Below are positions 18,099 through 28,945 of a stretch of 64,000 nucleotides of DNA, piece after piece. Each line of letters begins with the position of its first letter. Position 1 is the first letter of the stretch. Source of the stretch: Wenxinia marina DSM 24838 (lineage in GTDB: Bacteria; Pseudomonadota; Alphaproteobacteria; Rhodobacterales; Rhodobacteraceae); NCBI RefSeq assembly GCF_000379485.1, contig NZ_KB902316.1, positions 70,722 through 134,721 on the forward strand, read 5' to 3'. The notes under the pieces are model-generated. The model was not told the DNA's origin. It saw only the letters and a program-made list of their open reading frames with translations, and did not search any database. The translations under genes were made by a program, and so were the position numbers.

Positions 18099-19079
18099 AT
18101 GAGCGAAGACCGCAGCCTCGGCGCCTTCACCGTCCGCGTGGCCATCGCGGCGGCGGCTCTCGCGGCCGTCGGCCTGCTGTGGGTCCTGCGCCACCCCATC
18201 GCGCTGATCTTCCTGGCCGTGGTCATCGCCGTCGCCCTCGACGGGCTGAGCCGGCCGTTCCGCAAGGTCGGCCTGTCCCGCGGCTGGAGCGTCTCCGTCG
18301 CGCTGGTGCTGATCGTCGCTCTCCTCGTCACCGGCGGCTGGCTCGCGATGCCGACGCTGCGCGAGCAGGCCTCCGACCTGATGGAGATGCTGCCGATGTC
18401 CCTCGACACGCTGGCGCGGCGGATGGACGACCGCCTCGCCTCGGCCCTCGGGCAGGTGGCCGAGATGGCGGGGCGGCTGCTGTCCTGGTCGATGACGCTG
18501 TTCGGCGGACTGACGACCGCGCTGCTTGTCACGATGACCGGCGCCTTCCTCGCGATCTCGCCCGGCCGCTACCGCGACGGCCTCGTCCGGCTCTTTCCCA
18601 CGGACGCCCAGCCGCGGCTGCGGGACACGTTCGACGCGATCGGACGGCGGCTCGGACTGTGGCTCCGGGCCAAGCTGATGACAATGGCCATCGTGGGCGT
18701 CGGCACCGGCCTCGGCGTCTGGTGGATCGGCCTGCCGGCGCCGCTGATCCTCGGCACGATCGCGGCGCTGTTCGAGTTCGTGCCCGTGATCGGCCCCATC
18801 GCCGCGGCGCTGCCGGCGCTGGTGATGGCGCTGTCGCAGGGGACCGGGCCGTTCCTTTGGACCCTCGCCCTCTATGTTGGGGTGCAGCAGGTGGAATCGA
18901 ACATGATCCTGCCCGCGCTCGAGGGGCGGGTCGCGGAGATTCCCCCGGCGCTGCTCATCGTCGCCTTCGCGTTGACCGGTTCGGTGCTCGGCCTCGTCGG
19001 GGTGGTGATCACCGCCCCGCTGACCATCGCGCTGATGACGATGGTGCAGCGGCTGTGGCTGCACGAGGACGCGGGCTGA
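18099..19079 (+). CDS. AI-2E family transporter (UPF0118/PerM-like permease)
   Basis: A 326-residue inner-membrane protein with about eight hydrophobic segments; the family ranges from AI-2 exporters to Na+/H+ antiporters, so the substrate is open. It begins MSEDRSLGAFTVRVAI, has the variable extracytoplasmic loop at about 80-140, and the conserved C-terminal part FEFVPVIGPIAAALPAL and VGVQQVESNMILPAL. The ATG at 18099 has GGAAGGGAG upstream. It is divergent from rmuC. Confidence 0.9.
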   Translation: MSEDRSLGAFTVRVAIAAAALAAVGLLWVLRHPIALIFLAVVIAVALDGLSRPFRKVGLSRGWSVSVALVLIVALLVTGGWLAMPTLREQASDLMEMLPMSLDTLARRMDDRLASALGQVAEMAGRLLSWSMTLFGGLTTALLVTMTGAFLAISPGRYRDGLVRLFPTDAQPRLRDTFDAIGRRLGLWLRAKLMTMAIVGVGTGLGVWWIGLPAPLILGTIAALFEFVPVIGPIAAALPALVMALSQGTGPFLWTLALYVGVQQVESNMILPALEGRVAEIPPALLIVAFALTGSVLGLVGVVITAPLTIALMTMVQRLWLHEDAG

Positions 19080-19083
19080 GCCG

Positions 19084-19356
19084 TCAGCCGAAGATGCCGT
19101 CGCCCATCTGGTCGATCATCTGCTTGGCCTTGGCCAACGACGTCTCGCGGGCGACGTCCTCGCTCTCCATCGTATCGGCACGGATGAGGTGGTGCGTCCG
19201 CTCGCCCTTCTCGATGCGCGCCGCCACGCGCCAGTGGGTCCCCTCGCGGATCGGCTGGGGGAAGATGGCGAAGTCGTTGTACATCTCCGGCTCGGCCTCC
19301 GGGGCGGACGAGCCGCCGGCACCGCCGCGGCCGAACAGGCGGGAGAGGATCGACAT
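19084..19356 (-). CDS. HlyU family protein
   Basis: A 90-residue protein with the short HlyU-like fold known from alphaproteobacteria. It begins MSILSRLFGRGGAGG, then AEPEMYNDFAIFPQPIREG, and ends HLIRADTMESEDVARETSLAKAKQMIDQMGDGIFG. Despite the name it is not the ArsR-type Vibrio HlyU and lacks a helix-turn-helix I can see; its function is unknown. The ATG at 19356 fits the family N-terminus. The gene is convergent with the AI-2E-family permease, five bases apart. Confidence 0.82.
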   Translation of the reverse strand: MSILSRLFGRGGAGGSSAPEAEPEMYNDFAIFPQPIREGTHWRVAARIEKGERTHHLIRADTMESEDVARETSLAKAKQMIDQMGDGIFG

Positions 19357-19417
19357 GGAAGCTCCTTCGAGGTGGACTGGGGTCAGAATGCCATGGTCGG
19401 GCGCGGAGCCCAAGTCG

Positions 19418-19948
19418 TCAGGCGGGCGCGAGCCAGCCGCGGTAGCGGATCAACGCCCGCCCGCCCGGCAGGGTTGCGGCGATGTCGAAGAGGTAGCGGT
19501 CCCCGCTCGCGCCGACCTCGATCGCGCTCGCCGGCGTCAGCGCGGCCGGCAGTGGCAGGGCCCGGACGGCCCATGCGCGGACCACTTCCATCGTCAGCCG
19601 TCCGTCTTTCACCCGTGGCGCGAGGACGCAGGTGACGGCGCCGAACCGCTCGCGAAGGCCCTGCCGCGCGTCCCACGCGAGGACCGAGATCGTCTCGTGC
19701 GCCCCGAACCGGCGGCGCCAGACCTCGCCCCCCTGCCCCGGCGCGATGTGCAGCGTGAACCCGATGTCGTTCGTCGCCGGGGGGAAACCGCCGACGCGCA
19801 GGGCGGCCCCGGCGAGGGCGCCGGGCGCACGGATCACCTCGGCCCGGCCGGCGAAGCGACGCTCCGGCGCCCCGCCATGCACCGCCCGCACCGGCGCCGG
19901 CAGGTCGCCCCACGCCGCGCCGAGGGCCGCCCGGAACGGCGGGATCAC
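19418..19948 (-). CDS. DUF4166 domain protein
   Basis: A 176-residue protein likely to be of the DUF4166 family, as read from WGDLPAPVRAVHGG, then VWRRRFGAHE and the C-terminal ALIRYRGWLAP. The function is unknown. Its GTG start at 19948 overlaps the stop of the DCC protein gene as GTGA, so the two are translationally coupled; in other genomes these two domains are sometimes fused or adjacent, but that is from memory. Confidence 0.75.
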   Translation of the reverse strand: MIPPFRAALGAAWGDLPAPVRAVHGGAPERRFAGRAEVIRAPGALAGAALRVGGFPPATNDIGFTLHIAPGQGGEVWRRRFGAHETISVLAWDARQGLRERFGAVTCVLAPRVKDGRLTMEVVRAWAVRALPLPAALTPASAIEVGASGDRYLFDIAATLPGGRALIRYRGWLAPA

Positions 19949-20418
19949 TCCGCCGCCCGCGGCAGGTCGAGAAAGCGGGCGCGGATGTCCGGTGTCGGCA
20001 GCAGGCACGTGTCGTAGCGCCCGAACAGGCGGTACCTGTTGCGGGCGACCAGCCGGTAGGCCGGGTCGCCCAGCGGCGCAGGGATCAGGCGCAGCGCCGA
20101 CAGCGCCCGCCACGGCCAGCCGAGCGCCCCCATCGCCGCCGCGAACGCGCCGAGCTTGCCGTGGATGCGCCCGTCCACGATCACGAGGTTCGTCTCGAAC
20201 TCGTCCGTCGGCAGGCCGAGCGCGCGGTACAGCGCCTGCCCCAGCGGCGACTGCGCCGTGGCGAACGAGAACCGGCCGGCGCGGTCGTGGCGCAGCATGA
20301 AGCGGAAGAAGCCCGAGCAGAGGACGCACTCGCCGTCGAAGACGATCAGGTCGCGGGCGCCGAGCGCGGCGCGGAGGTCGGGGGGAAGGTCGGCGGTACG
20401 GGCGAGTGGGCGCGGCAT
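19945..20418 (-). CDS. DCC family thiol-disulfide oxidoreductase (DUF393)
   Basis: A 157-residue protein of the DCC family, a thioredoxin-like fold. The signature FDGECVLCSGFF has the CxxC pair Cys31-Cys34, and YDTCLLP carries another Cys near the end. It probably takes part in thiol/disulfide chemistry, but no substrate is known. It is the first gene of a two-gene unit with the DUF4166 protein. Confidence 0.88.
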   Translation of the reverse strand: MPRPLARTADLPPDLRAALGARDLIVFDGECVLCSGFFRFMLRHDRAGRFSFATAQSPLGQALYRALGLPTDEFETNLVIVDGRIHGKLGAFAAAMGALGWPWRALSALRLIPAPLGDPAYRLVARNRYRLFGRYDTCLLPTPDIRARFLDLPRAAE

Positions 20419-20583
20419 GCCGGGAAGGCTAACGCGACGGGGCCCGTCCGTCGATGCGGCGCCTTGGCGTCACGGGGGCGGTTCCGGGGAGGTCCGTCGA
20501 AGACCGGTCTGACCGACCCCCGCGGGGTCGGGAGCCGTGCAGCTTCCGGTGCCGATCCTCGACCCGGAGGCCCCCACGAACGC

Positions 20584-20650
20584 CGGTCCCGGGCCTGACC
20601 CGGGACCTCGCTTCTCGTCACGCGAGGCCCCCGGGTCGGGCCCGGGGCGG
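20584..20650. repeat. Palindromic intergenic repeat (CCGGGCCTGACCCGGG family)
   Basis: The left arm GGTCCCGGGCCTGACCCGGG and right arm CCCGGGTCGGGCCCGGGGCGG are inverted. The same layout is seen at 3435-3501. It fills most of the 255-base gap between rpoD and the DCC gene; the rest of the gap shows no gene. Confidence 0.8.
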
Positions 20651-20674
20651 GTGTCCCCGGAAGGGGCCGTCAGC

Positions 20675-22666
<1,992 letters not shown>

Positions 22667-22817
22667 CTCGGCTCCTTCGGATGTGAGTGGGGAAACGCCC
22701 CTCCCTCGCGGGACGGTTCCAACCGAATCAGGTAGGCCCGTTGGCGGACGAATCAACCTCTGGTCGGGGTGATTCGCAACCGCGCGGGACCGGTTTTTTC
22801 GTCGCAGCGGCGGCGAA

Positions 22818-24767
22818 TCAACTCCGCCGTCCACCCTTGCCGTAATCGATCTGCCCGAGGAGCGCGGCGAACGCGTCGATCTCCTGGCGCTTCATGCGGG
22901 CCCCGTTGGGCCCGGTCCGGAATTCCGAGCGGTCCTCGTCCTCGCCGCCCCGGCCGGCCCGTTCGACCGCGCGGGCCGCCTCGGCCAGCCGCCATGTCAG
23001 GCCCTCGTCGGCGACTCCGGTCAGATCCTCGGCCGCCTCGGCCACCTCGCGGGCGCGGCCGCGACGCGCGGCCAGCTTGGCGAGGTCCCCGGCGAGGGCG
23101 AGCCGGGCGACGTCCTCGTCCCCCGGCCGGCGCACTGCCGGAGCGATGGCGACATGGCCCTCGCCGAAGAGCTTTTCAAGAGGCTCGGCACCCAGGCGCT
23201 CGGCGAGGCGGGCGCGAAGGTCCGGGACCGGACCGAGGGCGAGGACCGCATCGCGGATCGCTCCGTGACCGGGCGCGGCGCAGTCCATCCGCTCGATCGC
23301 GCCCTCGAAATCCGGGATCACGGCGGGCGTCGAGATCAGCGTGGCGAGAATCGCGGCCTCGCACAGGTGGTCCTCCGCCCCGTCGGTGGCGGCCAGCAGA
23401 GACGAGCGCGTCGTGTCTCGCACCGGCTCCGGCGCACCCTTCCTGCGGAAGCCGCCGGGGCCGCCGGACGGCGCCCGGCGCGGCGGGCGGAACAGCTCCC
23501 ACTTCAGCTGGCGGAAGGCTTCGTCGTAGTGCCGGCGGATGCCCTGGTCGGCGATCCGCGCCGTCGCCTCGCCGAGCGCCCGGTCGAGCGCGGCCTTGCG
23601 CTCGGGGCTGTCGAACCGCTTGCCGTCGGTCTCGCGCCGCCAGAGGAGCCGCACCATCGGCTCCGCCCGCTCCAGCACCTCGGTCACCGCGGCGGCGCCG
23701 CGGGCGCGGATCAGGTCGTCGGGGTCCATCCCCTCGGGCATCATGGCGAAGCGCAGCGACTTGCCCGCCGCCAGCATCGGCAGCGCGATGTCGATGACGC
23801 GGAGCGCCGCGCGCAGGCCTGCGGCGTCGCCGTCGAGGGCGATGATCGGCTCGTCCGCGATCCGCCAGAGGTGGGTTAGGTGTTGCTCGGTCACCGCCGT
23901 GCCGAGCGCCGCCACCGTCGCCGGAAAGCCCGCCTCGGCCAGCGCGATCACGTCCATGTAGCCCTCGGCTACGAGGAGCGGCGCGCCCTTGCCCGCCGCC
24001 TCGCGGGCGGGGCCGTGGTTGTAGAGGGTGCGGCCCTTGTCGAAGAGGACCGTCTCGGGGGAGTTCAGGTACTTGGCGCTCTCGTTCGGGTCGAGAGCGC
24101 GGCCGCCGAACGCGATGGTCCGCCCGCGCGGGTCGCGGATCGGGAACATGATCCGTCCCCGGAACGTGTCGTAGGGCTGGCGGCCCTTGTCGGAGGGCTT
24201 CACGAGGCCGGTGTCGAGGAGCATCTGCAGCTCGACGCCCTTGCCCGTCAGCGCGGTCCGCAGCCCCTCCCACCCCGGCGGGGCGTAGCCAATCTGCCAG
24301 CGTTCCTGCGCCGCCTCGTCGAGGCCGCGCTTCGCCAGGTAGGCGCGGGCGTCGGCGGCGGCCGCTGTGCGCAGCTGCAGGCGGAACCAGCGGGCGGCCT
24401 CGTCCATCACCTCGGTCAGCTTCGTGCGCCGGTCGGCCTGCTTCTGCGCCTGCGGGTCGCGGGCCGGCATCTGCAGACCGGCCTCGCGGGCGAGGATCTC
24501 CACCGCCTCCATGAAGGCGACGTTCTCGGTCTCCATGACGAAGCCGATCATGTCGCCCTTCGCCTGGCAGCCGAAGCAGTAGTAGTAGCCCTTGCGGTCG
24601 TCGACGTGGAAGCTGGCGGTCTTCTCCTGGTGGAACGGGCACGGCGCCCACCAGTCGCCCTTGCCGCGGTTCGACTTCTTCTGGTCCCACATGACCTTGC
24701 GCCCCGCGACCTCGGCCATGCTGAGGCGGCCGCGCAGCTCGTCGAGGAATCCGGAGGGGAGACTCAT
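22818..24767 (-). CDS. dnaG: DNA primase
   Basis: DnaG (649 residues) lays down RNA primers for DNA replication. The N-terminal CHCC zinc finger is Cys43, His46, Cys64 and Cys67 (CPFH, CFGC). The catalytic core has the TOPRIM acidic motif [19 protein letters not shown] with GTAVTEQHL and ALDGDAAG. The C-terminal third is the divergent DnaB-helicase interaction region. It precedes rpoD by 151 bases; that spacer holds a C-rich leader but I see no decisive promoter. Confidence 0.97.
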   Translation of the reverse strand: MSLPSGFLDELRGRLSMAEVAGRKVMWDQKKSNRGKGDWWAPCPFHQEKTASFHVDDRKGYYYCFGCQAKGDMIGFVMETENVAFMEAVEILAREAGLQMPARDPQAQKQADRRTKLTEVMDEAARWFRLQLRTAAAADARAYLAKRGLDEAAQERWQIGYAPPGWEGLRTALTGKGVELQMLLDTGLVKPSDKGRQPYDTFRGRIMFPIRDPRGRTIAFGGRALDPNESAKYLNSPETVLFDKGRTLYNHGPAREAAGKGAPLLVAEGYMDVIALAEAGFPATVAALGTAVTEQHLTHLWRIADEPIIALDGDAAGLRAALRVIDIALPMLAAGKSLRFAMMPEGMDPDDLIRARGAAAVTEVLERAEPMVRLLWRRETDGKRFDSPERKAALDRALGEATARIADQGIRRHYDEAFRQLKWELFRPPRRAPSGGPGGFRRKGAPEPVRDTTRSSLLAATDGAEDHLCEAAILATLISTPAVIPDFEGAIERMDCAAPGHGAIRDAVLALGPVPDLRARLAERLGAEPLEKLFGEGHVAIAPAVRRPGDEDVARLALAGDLAKLAARRGRAREVAEAAEDLTGVADEGLTWRLAEAARAVERAGRGGEDEDRSEFRTGPNGARMKRQEIDAFAALLGQIDYGKGGRRS

Positions 24768-24839
24768 GGACGGAGTATCGGGTCGCGCGCGAGGGCCTTC
24801 AAGGGGCGGTGGGCGGCGTCAGCCCCGTCCCGCGTCGCC

Positions 24840-24917
24840 CGCCCCGGGCTTGACCCGGGGCCTGGACGGAGAGTCGCGCAAGATGCGGGTCGGGGTCCCG
24901 GGTCAAGCCCGGGACGG
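24840..24917. repeat. Palindromic intergenic repeat (CCCGGGCTTGACCCGGGG variant)
   Basis: Left arm GCCCCGGGCTTGACCCGGGG and right arm GTCCCGGGTCAAGCCCGGGA are inverted around about 30 bases. The central dinucleotide is TT/AA rather than the CT/AG of the other copies, a compensated change on both arms that suggests the hairpin itself is maintained. It is one of two repeats in the 344-base gap between dnaG and tadA. Confidence 0.82.
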
Positions 24918-24980
24918 GAGTAATGTGAACGAGACCGCCGGGAACAGCCGCGCAAGCCTGCCCGCGGCTGGCCGTGCGCT

Positions 24981-25034
24981 GTAGGGTGGGTGGAACCCAC
25001 CACGCCCGGTATCGGTGGGTTCACCCACCCTACG
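24981..25034. repeat. Near-perfect palindrome GTAGGGTGGGT...ACCCACCCTAC
   Basis: The left arm GTAGGGTGGGTGGAACCCAC and right arm GTGGGTTCACCCACCCTAC pair over about 20 bases with one bulged G, around an 11-base loop. It differs in sequence from the CCGGGCCTGA family. Together with the repeat at 24840-24917 it accounts for most of the dnaG-tadA gap, and I see no gene there. Confidence 0.8.
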
Positions 25035-25111
25035 GTCCGCCCTATGCGATGAGCGTCTGCCGTCCCCCGGCCGGACGCTGTCCTCCGTCCCGCACCGTCG
25101 ATCGCCCCGGC

Positions 25112-25558
25112 TTACCGCCGCCCCGCGAAGAACCGCCGCAGCAGCGCCCCCGCTGCCTCGGCCCCCACCCCGTCGTAGACCTCCGGCGCGTGGTGGCACT
25201 GCGGATGCGCGAAGATCCGCGCGCCGTGGGCGACGCCGCCCGTCTTGGGGTCGTCCGCGCCGTAGTAGAGCCGCCGCACGCGGGCCAGCGAGATCGCGCC
25301 GGCGCACATCGGGCAGGGTTCGAGCGTGACGTAGAGGTCGGTGCCGGCCAGCCGCTCGGACCCCAGCGCCGCCGCCCCCGCCCGCAGCACAAGCATCTCG
25401 GCGTGGGCGGTCGGGTCGGCGAGCTCGCGCACCCGGTTGCCGGCGGCGGCGATCACGCCTCCCCGCCCCACCAGCACCGCCCCCACCGGCACCTCGCCGC
25501 GGGCGGCCGCCGCCTCCGCCTCGGCCAGCGCGGTATCCATGTGCGAGGTGAAGACCAT
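25112..25558 (-). CDS. tadA: tRNA adenosine(34) deaminase
   Basis: TadA (148 residues) converts adenosine to inosine at the wobble position of tRNA-Arg(ACG). The zinc and proton-shuttle motif HAE is His52-Glu54, with PCPMCAGA (Cys82, Cys85). VPVGAVLV and the ALARVRRLYYG stretch also fit. It is divergent from rluB, a second RNA-modification gene, with 57 bases between the starts. Confidence 0.93.
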   Translation of the reverse strand: MVFTSHMDTALAEAEAAAARGEVPVGAVLVGRGGVIAAAGNRVRELADPTAHAEMLVLRAGAAALGSERLAGTDLYVTLEPCPMCAGAISLARVRRLYYGADDPKTGGVAHGARIFAHPQCHHAPEVYDGVGAEAAGALLRRFFAGRR

Positions 25559-25615
25559 CGCCCTTCCCTGCCCCGCCGCCCTTCCAAGGGCAAGCGTCCC
25601 GCGCTAGAGGGCGTC

Positions 25616-26428
25616 ATGGCCCACACCCCCACCCCGCCCCCCACCGCGCCCGGCGAGCGCATCGCCAAGGTCCTGTCCCGCCGCGGCGTCGCCTCGCGCC
25701 GCGACGCCGAGCGGATGATCGCGGAGGGCCGCGTCGCCGTGAACGGCAAGGTCATCGACAGCCCGGCGCTGAACGTCGGCCCGTCCGATCGCATCGCCGT
25801 CGACGGCAAGCCGCTGGCCGAGGCGGAGCAGGCGCGGTTGTGGCTGTACCACAAGCCGGTCGGTCTCGTGACCACCGCGAAGGACGAGAAGGGCCGTCGG
25901 ACCGTCTTCGACGCGCTGCCCGAGGGGATGCCGCGGGTGATGAGCGTCGGCCGGCTGGACCTCACGTCCGAGGGCCTGCTGCTGCTGACCAACGACGGCG
26001 CCCTGAAGCGGCGGCTGGAGCTGCCCTCTACCGGCTGGCTGCGCCGCTACCGCGTGCGCCTGCACGGTGCGCCCGAGGAGGCGGCGCTGGAGCGGCTGCG
26101 CACCGGGATCGAGGTGGAGGGCGTTCGTTATCAGCCGATGCAGGTGGTGCTGGACCGGACCAAGGGCGCGAACGCCTGGCTCACGGTCGGCCTGCGAGAG
26201 GGCAAGAATCGCGAGATCCGGCGCGCGCTGGCGGCGCTGGGACTGACGGTGAACCGGCTGATCCGGATCAGCTACGGTCCGTTCCAGCTGGGCAACCTCA
26301 AGGAAGGCGATGTCGAGGAGGTCCGGCAGAGGGTCCTGCGCGACCAGCTGGGCGAGCGCGAGGCGGGCAAGGCGCCGCCGGGCAAGGCGCAGGTGCGCCG
26401 CAAGCGGCCGGCGCCCCGGCGGAACTGA
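25616..26428 (+). CDS. rluB: Ribosomal large subunit pseudouridine synthase (RsuA/RluB family)
   Basis: A 270-residue rRNA pseudouridine synthase. An S4 RNA-binding domain spans about 14-60 (RIAKVLSRRGVASRRDAERM). The catalytic domain has GRLDLTSEGLLLLTNDG with the active Asp, then LREGKNREIRRALAALGL. The basic C-terminal tail (RRKRPAPRRN) is common in RluB. The site is probably 23S U2605, by family; RsuA or RluE specificity cannot be excluded. A TAGAGG -10-like box sits just 6 bases before the ATG, so the leader may be very short. Confidence 0.9.
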   Translation: MAHTPTPPPTAPGERIAKVLSRRGVASRRDAERMIAEGRVAVNGKVIDSPALNVGPSDRIAVDGKPLAEAEQARLWLYHKPVGLVTTAKDEKGRRTVFDALPEGMPRVMSVGRLDLTSEGLLLLTNDGALKRRLELPSTGWLRRYRVRLHGAPEEAALERLRTGIEVEGVRYQPMQVVLDRTKGANAWLTVGLREGKNREIRRALAALGLTVNRLIRISYGPFQLGNLKEGDVEEVRQRVLRDQLGEREAGKAPPGKAQVRRKRPAPRRN

Positions 26429-26546
26429 GCGATCCGAAGGCGCGCCTTGCGGCGCATCGGTCTTGCGTTCGGGGGGCGTCCCGCCCCCGTCCGGCCCTCG
26501 CGGGCCGGACTCCCCCTGGGGATATTTATGGCTCGATGAGAGGGAG
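26429..26546 (+). repeat. About 118-base intergenic repeat, copy A (inverted relative to copy at 35505)
   Basis: It begins at the base after the rluB stop: GCGATCCGAAGGCGCGCC, then TTGCGGCGCAT, a GC-rich double hairpin (GTCCGGCC...GGCCGGAC) and CCCCTGGGGATATTT, ending GGCTCGATGAGAGGGAG. The reverse complement of 35505-35616 matches it closely along its full length, with a variable stretch after GGCGCAT. The inner hairpin followed by GGATATTTATGG may also serve as a terminator of rluB. Confidence 0.85.
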
Positions 26547-26577
26547 AAGGGGCGGCGCGGGAGCCGTCCCCGACCGC

Positions 26578-27609
26578 TCAGTACCGCACGTCGTCGGTCC
26601 GCTCGCCCAGCAGCCCGTCCGGCTTGCCGGCGAACGCGCCGCCCAGCGCCGCGGCCAGGCCGAGAAGCGAGGCGATGGTGAGCCAGGTGGCGGTCGTGGC
26701 GAGCGCCGAGGTCGCCGCCTGCGCGGCCTCCAGCGCCTGCTGCTGGACCTGATCCAGGGTCCGGCGCATCTCGTCCACCGCTCCCTCGATCCGCGTCTCG
26801 ATCGCCTGCAGCAGACCTTCGGCGTCCTCCGCGTCGATGCCGAGCCGGCGCTCGAGCACCGCCAGCACCTGCTGCCGGTCCTCCTCGCCGAAGACGGCGT
26901 CGGGTCCGGTGACGAGGCTGTCGATGGCGTCGTTCACCTCCTCGCCGATGTCGCTAGGGTTGCGCAGCGCGTCGGCCAGCGCGCCCCGGACGATGTTGAG
27001 GGCGCGCTGCTGCTCCTGCGCGCTGACCACCGAGCGGAACGCGTCTCCGGCCTCACGGCGCAGCTGCGGCAGCGTCACGCCGGCATCGGACAGCGCCTGC
27101 TGCACCTCGGGCGGCAGATCCTCGACCGACAGCTGAGAGGCGACCTCCGAGACGTCCGGAAACGAGACGTCGTCCGGCGCCAGCGCCTCGACCGCGTTCG
27201 CGGCGCCGCGGGCGGTGTTGCCGATCATCGTCGAGGCGGCGCCGAACATCGCGCCGCCGCCCGCCACGGCCGCCCAGGCGAGGAGGAGCGTCGTCAGCGC
27301 CCAGACCGCCGCGCCGTGGAGGAGCGAGGCGACCGTCCGCGGCACGCCGGCGAGCCGCGCCGCGGCATAGCCGCCGACGACGAGCGCGACGATCTGCGAG
27401 ACGATGATCCAGATGCCCGATCCGGTGCCGAGGCCCTCCAGCGGGTTCTGCTCGTAGAGCGGATCGACCGCCGCCGCGCCGATGGCGAGGCCGAGGGTCG
27501 CGAAAAGGATCATCAGCGCCAGCGCCACGACGGTGCCGGCGAAGATGGCTCCCCAGGATACGCGTCGCGCCGTGCCGAAGCTGCCGTGTGCCGGTTCCAT
27601 CGTCGCCAT
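26578..27609 (-). CDS. Membrane protein with long helical insert, unknown function
   Basis: A 343-residue protein with about four to five membrane segments: residues about 18-45 (WGAIFAGTVVALALMILFA), 67-90, 98-130, and a last one near 305-325. Between them lies an Asp/Glu-rich soluble helical region (about 135-295), which suggests a coiled-coil or tethered domain. The start segment resembles proteins sometimes labelled PhnA-like in Rhizobiales, a name without support. It faces the XpaC/TelA operon across a 220-base divergent gap, so it may belong to the same envelope block. Confidence 0.7.
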   Translation of the reverse strand: MATMEPAHGSFGTARRVSWGAIFAGTVVALALMILFATLGLAIGAAAVDPLYEQNPLEGLGTGSGIWIIVSQIVALVVGGYAAARLAGVPRTVASLLHGAAVWALTTLLLAWAAVAGGGAMFGAASTMIGNTARGAANAVEALAPDDVSFPDVSEVASQLSVEDLPPEVQQALSDAGVTLPQLRREAGDAFRSVVSAQEQQRALNIVRGALADALRNPSDIGEEVNDAIDSLVTGPDAVFGEEDRQQVLAVLERRLGIDAEDAEGLLQAIETRIEGAVDEMRRTLDQVQQQALEAAQAATSALATTATWLTIASLLGLAAALGGAFAGKPDGLLGERTDDVRY

Positions 27610-27829
27610 GGGTCATCCTTTCCGTTTGTCCCTGATCATCAACCGGCCGGAGCGCGAATTGTTTCGTCCTGCCGCGGCGTACCGCCATGGCGGTACGGTG
27701 CCGCACGCCCGCGGCGTCGCGGAACCCCGCCCGTCCGGTCCGGATTTCCCCACCCGGCGGCTGTCCGCCCCTCGCAATCGAGGCGCCGCTTTCCTATTGT
27801 TCAGGGCGCAGGCTTTCGGAAAGGATGCC

Positions 27830-28039
27830 ATGGCACGGCTGGTCATCTTCGCGTTCGCGCTTCTCGCCGTCGCCCTCGGCGCCTTCGCCGTGGCGTCGAT
27901 CGCGGGCGGCCCCGCGCGGGCCCGCGCCGCCGCCCGACCGAAGGAGGACCGGATGCCCGACACGCTGCGAACCGTCGCCTACGTCGCCCTTCTGCTGTTG
28001 ATGCTGGGCATCGTCACCGGCTGGCTGGGAGGCGCGTGA
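27830..28039 (+). CDS. Small two-helix membrane protein
   Basis: A 69-residue protein with membrane segments at about 3-24 (LVIFAFALLAVALGAFAVASI) and 46-66 (TVAYVALLLLMLGIVTGWLGG), joined by a short basic loop. The ATG at 27830 has GGAAAGGA just upstream. Its stop overlaps the next start as TGATG, so it is coupled to the XpaC-like gene. No family is recognised. Confidence 0.7.
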   Translation: MARLVIFAFALLAVALGAFAVASIAGGPARARAAARPKEDRMPDTLRTVAYVALLLLMLGIVTGWLGGA

Positions 28040-28923
28040 TGGCCCGGCGATTCGGCGGGCGGCACTCGCCCGGCGGCGCCACGCCGCAGGAGGAGGCGAT
28101 CCGCGAGGACGCGCTGGCCGAACTGCGGGTGGATGCGGCGGGCGCGAAGGCGAACCTCCTGTTCGTGCCGCCCGCGATCCTCGTCTTCACCTCGCTGGGG
28201 GAGCCGGTGGGCCTGGTCCTCGGCCTGATCGCCGCGGGCCTTCTGTTCCTCGCCGCCTGGCTGCTGCGCGAGGGGCTGCGGGCGCATGCCGCCTACGACG
28301 CCCGCCCCATCGCCCGGCGGCCGGCGCTGCCGCGCAAGGTTCTCGCGTCCGTCCTGACGGGCGTCGGTGTCGGCATCGCCGCCGTCACCTCGACCGCCGG
28401 CCTGCTCGGCCCCGTGCTCTACGGCGTCGCCGCCGGGGCGCTGCACGTCGCCGCGTTCGGGGTCGATCCGTTGCGCGACAAGCGGGTGGAGGGGATCGAC
28501 CTGCACCAGCAGGACCGCGTCGCCCGCGTGACCGAGGAGGCGGAGGCCTACCTCGCGCAGATGAAGGACCGCATCGCGGCCCTGGGCGAGCGCAAGCTGG
28601 ACCTTCGCGTCGCCGGCTTCCAGGCGATGGCGCGGCGGATGATCCGCACGGTGGAGGAGGATCCGCGGGATCTCACCAGCGCGCGCAAGTACCTTGGCGT
28701 GTACCTGATGGGCGCGCGCGACGCGTCGGTGAAGTTCGCCGAGCACTACGCCCGGACCAAGGACGCCGAGGCGCGGGCGCAGTACGAGAGCCTGCTGACC
28801 GACCTCGAGCACAATTTCGCGGCGCGCACGACGCAGATGCTGCGGGGCGACCGCACGGACATGGACATCGAGATCAAGGTGCTGCGCGACCGCCTCGCCC
28901 GAGAGGGCGTCGGGCAGGTCTGA
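28039..28923 (+). CDS. XpaC-like 5-bromo-4-chloroindolyl phosphate hydrolysis family protein
   Basis: A 294-residue protein with two pairs of N-terminal membrane segments (about 40-80 and 98-135). A cytoplasmic helical part follows (about 150-285) containing VEGIDLHQQDRVARVTEEAEAYLAQM and KYLGVYLMGARDASVKFAEHYA, typical of XpaC. The old name comes from a colour phenotype in Bacillus; no enzyme activity is shown for the family. XpaC genes pair with telA widely, as here where telA starts 22 bases later. I infer a joint membrane-stress role. Confidence 0.85.
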   Translation: MARRFGGRHSPGGATPQEEAIREDALAELRVDAAGAKANLLFVPPAILVFTSLGEPVGLVLGLIAAGLLFLAAWLLREGLRAHAAYDARPIARRPALPRKVLASVLTGVGVGIAAVTSTAGLLGPVLYGVAAGALHVAAFGVDPLRDKRVEGIDLHQQDRVARVTEEAEAYLAQMKDRIAALGERKLDLRVAGFQAMARRMIRTVEEDPRDLTSARKYLGVYLMGARDASVKFAEHYARTKDAEARAQYESLLTDLEHNFAARTTQMLRGDRTDMDIEIKVLRDRLAREGVGQV

Positions 28924-28945
28924 CGGGAACAACGGGGAGACAGCC

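Noticed and set aside
16293-19064. Long minus-strand frame upstream of the small secreted protein
   Set aside because: It runs through rmuC and the AI-2E-family gene in other frames with low-complexity Arg/Asp/Gly text; only the last 85 codons look like a protein.
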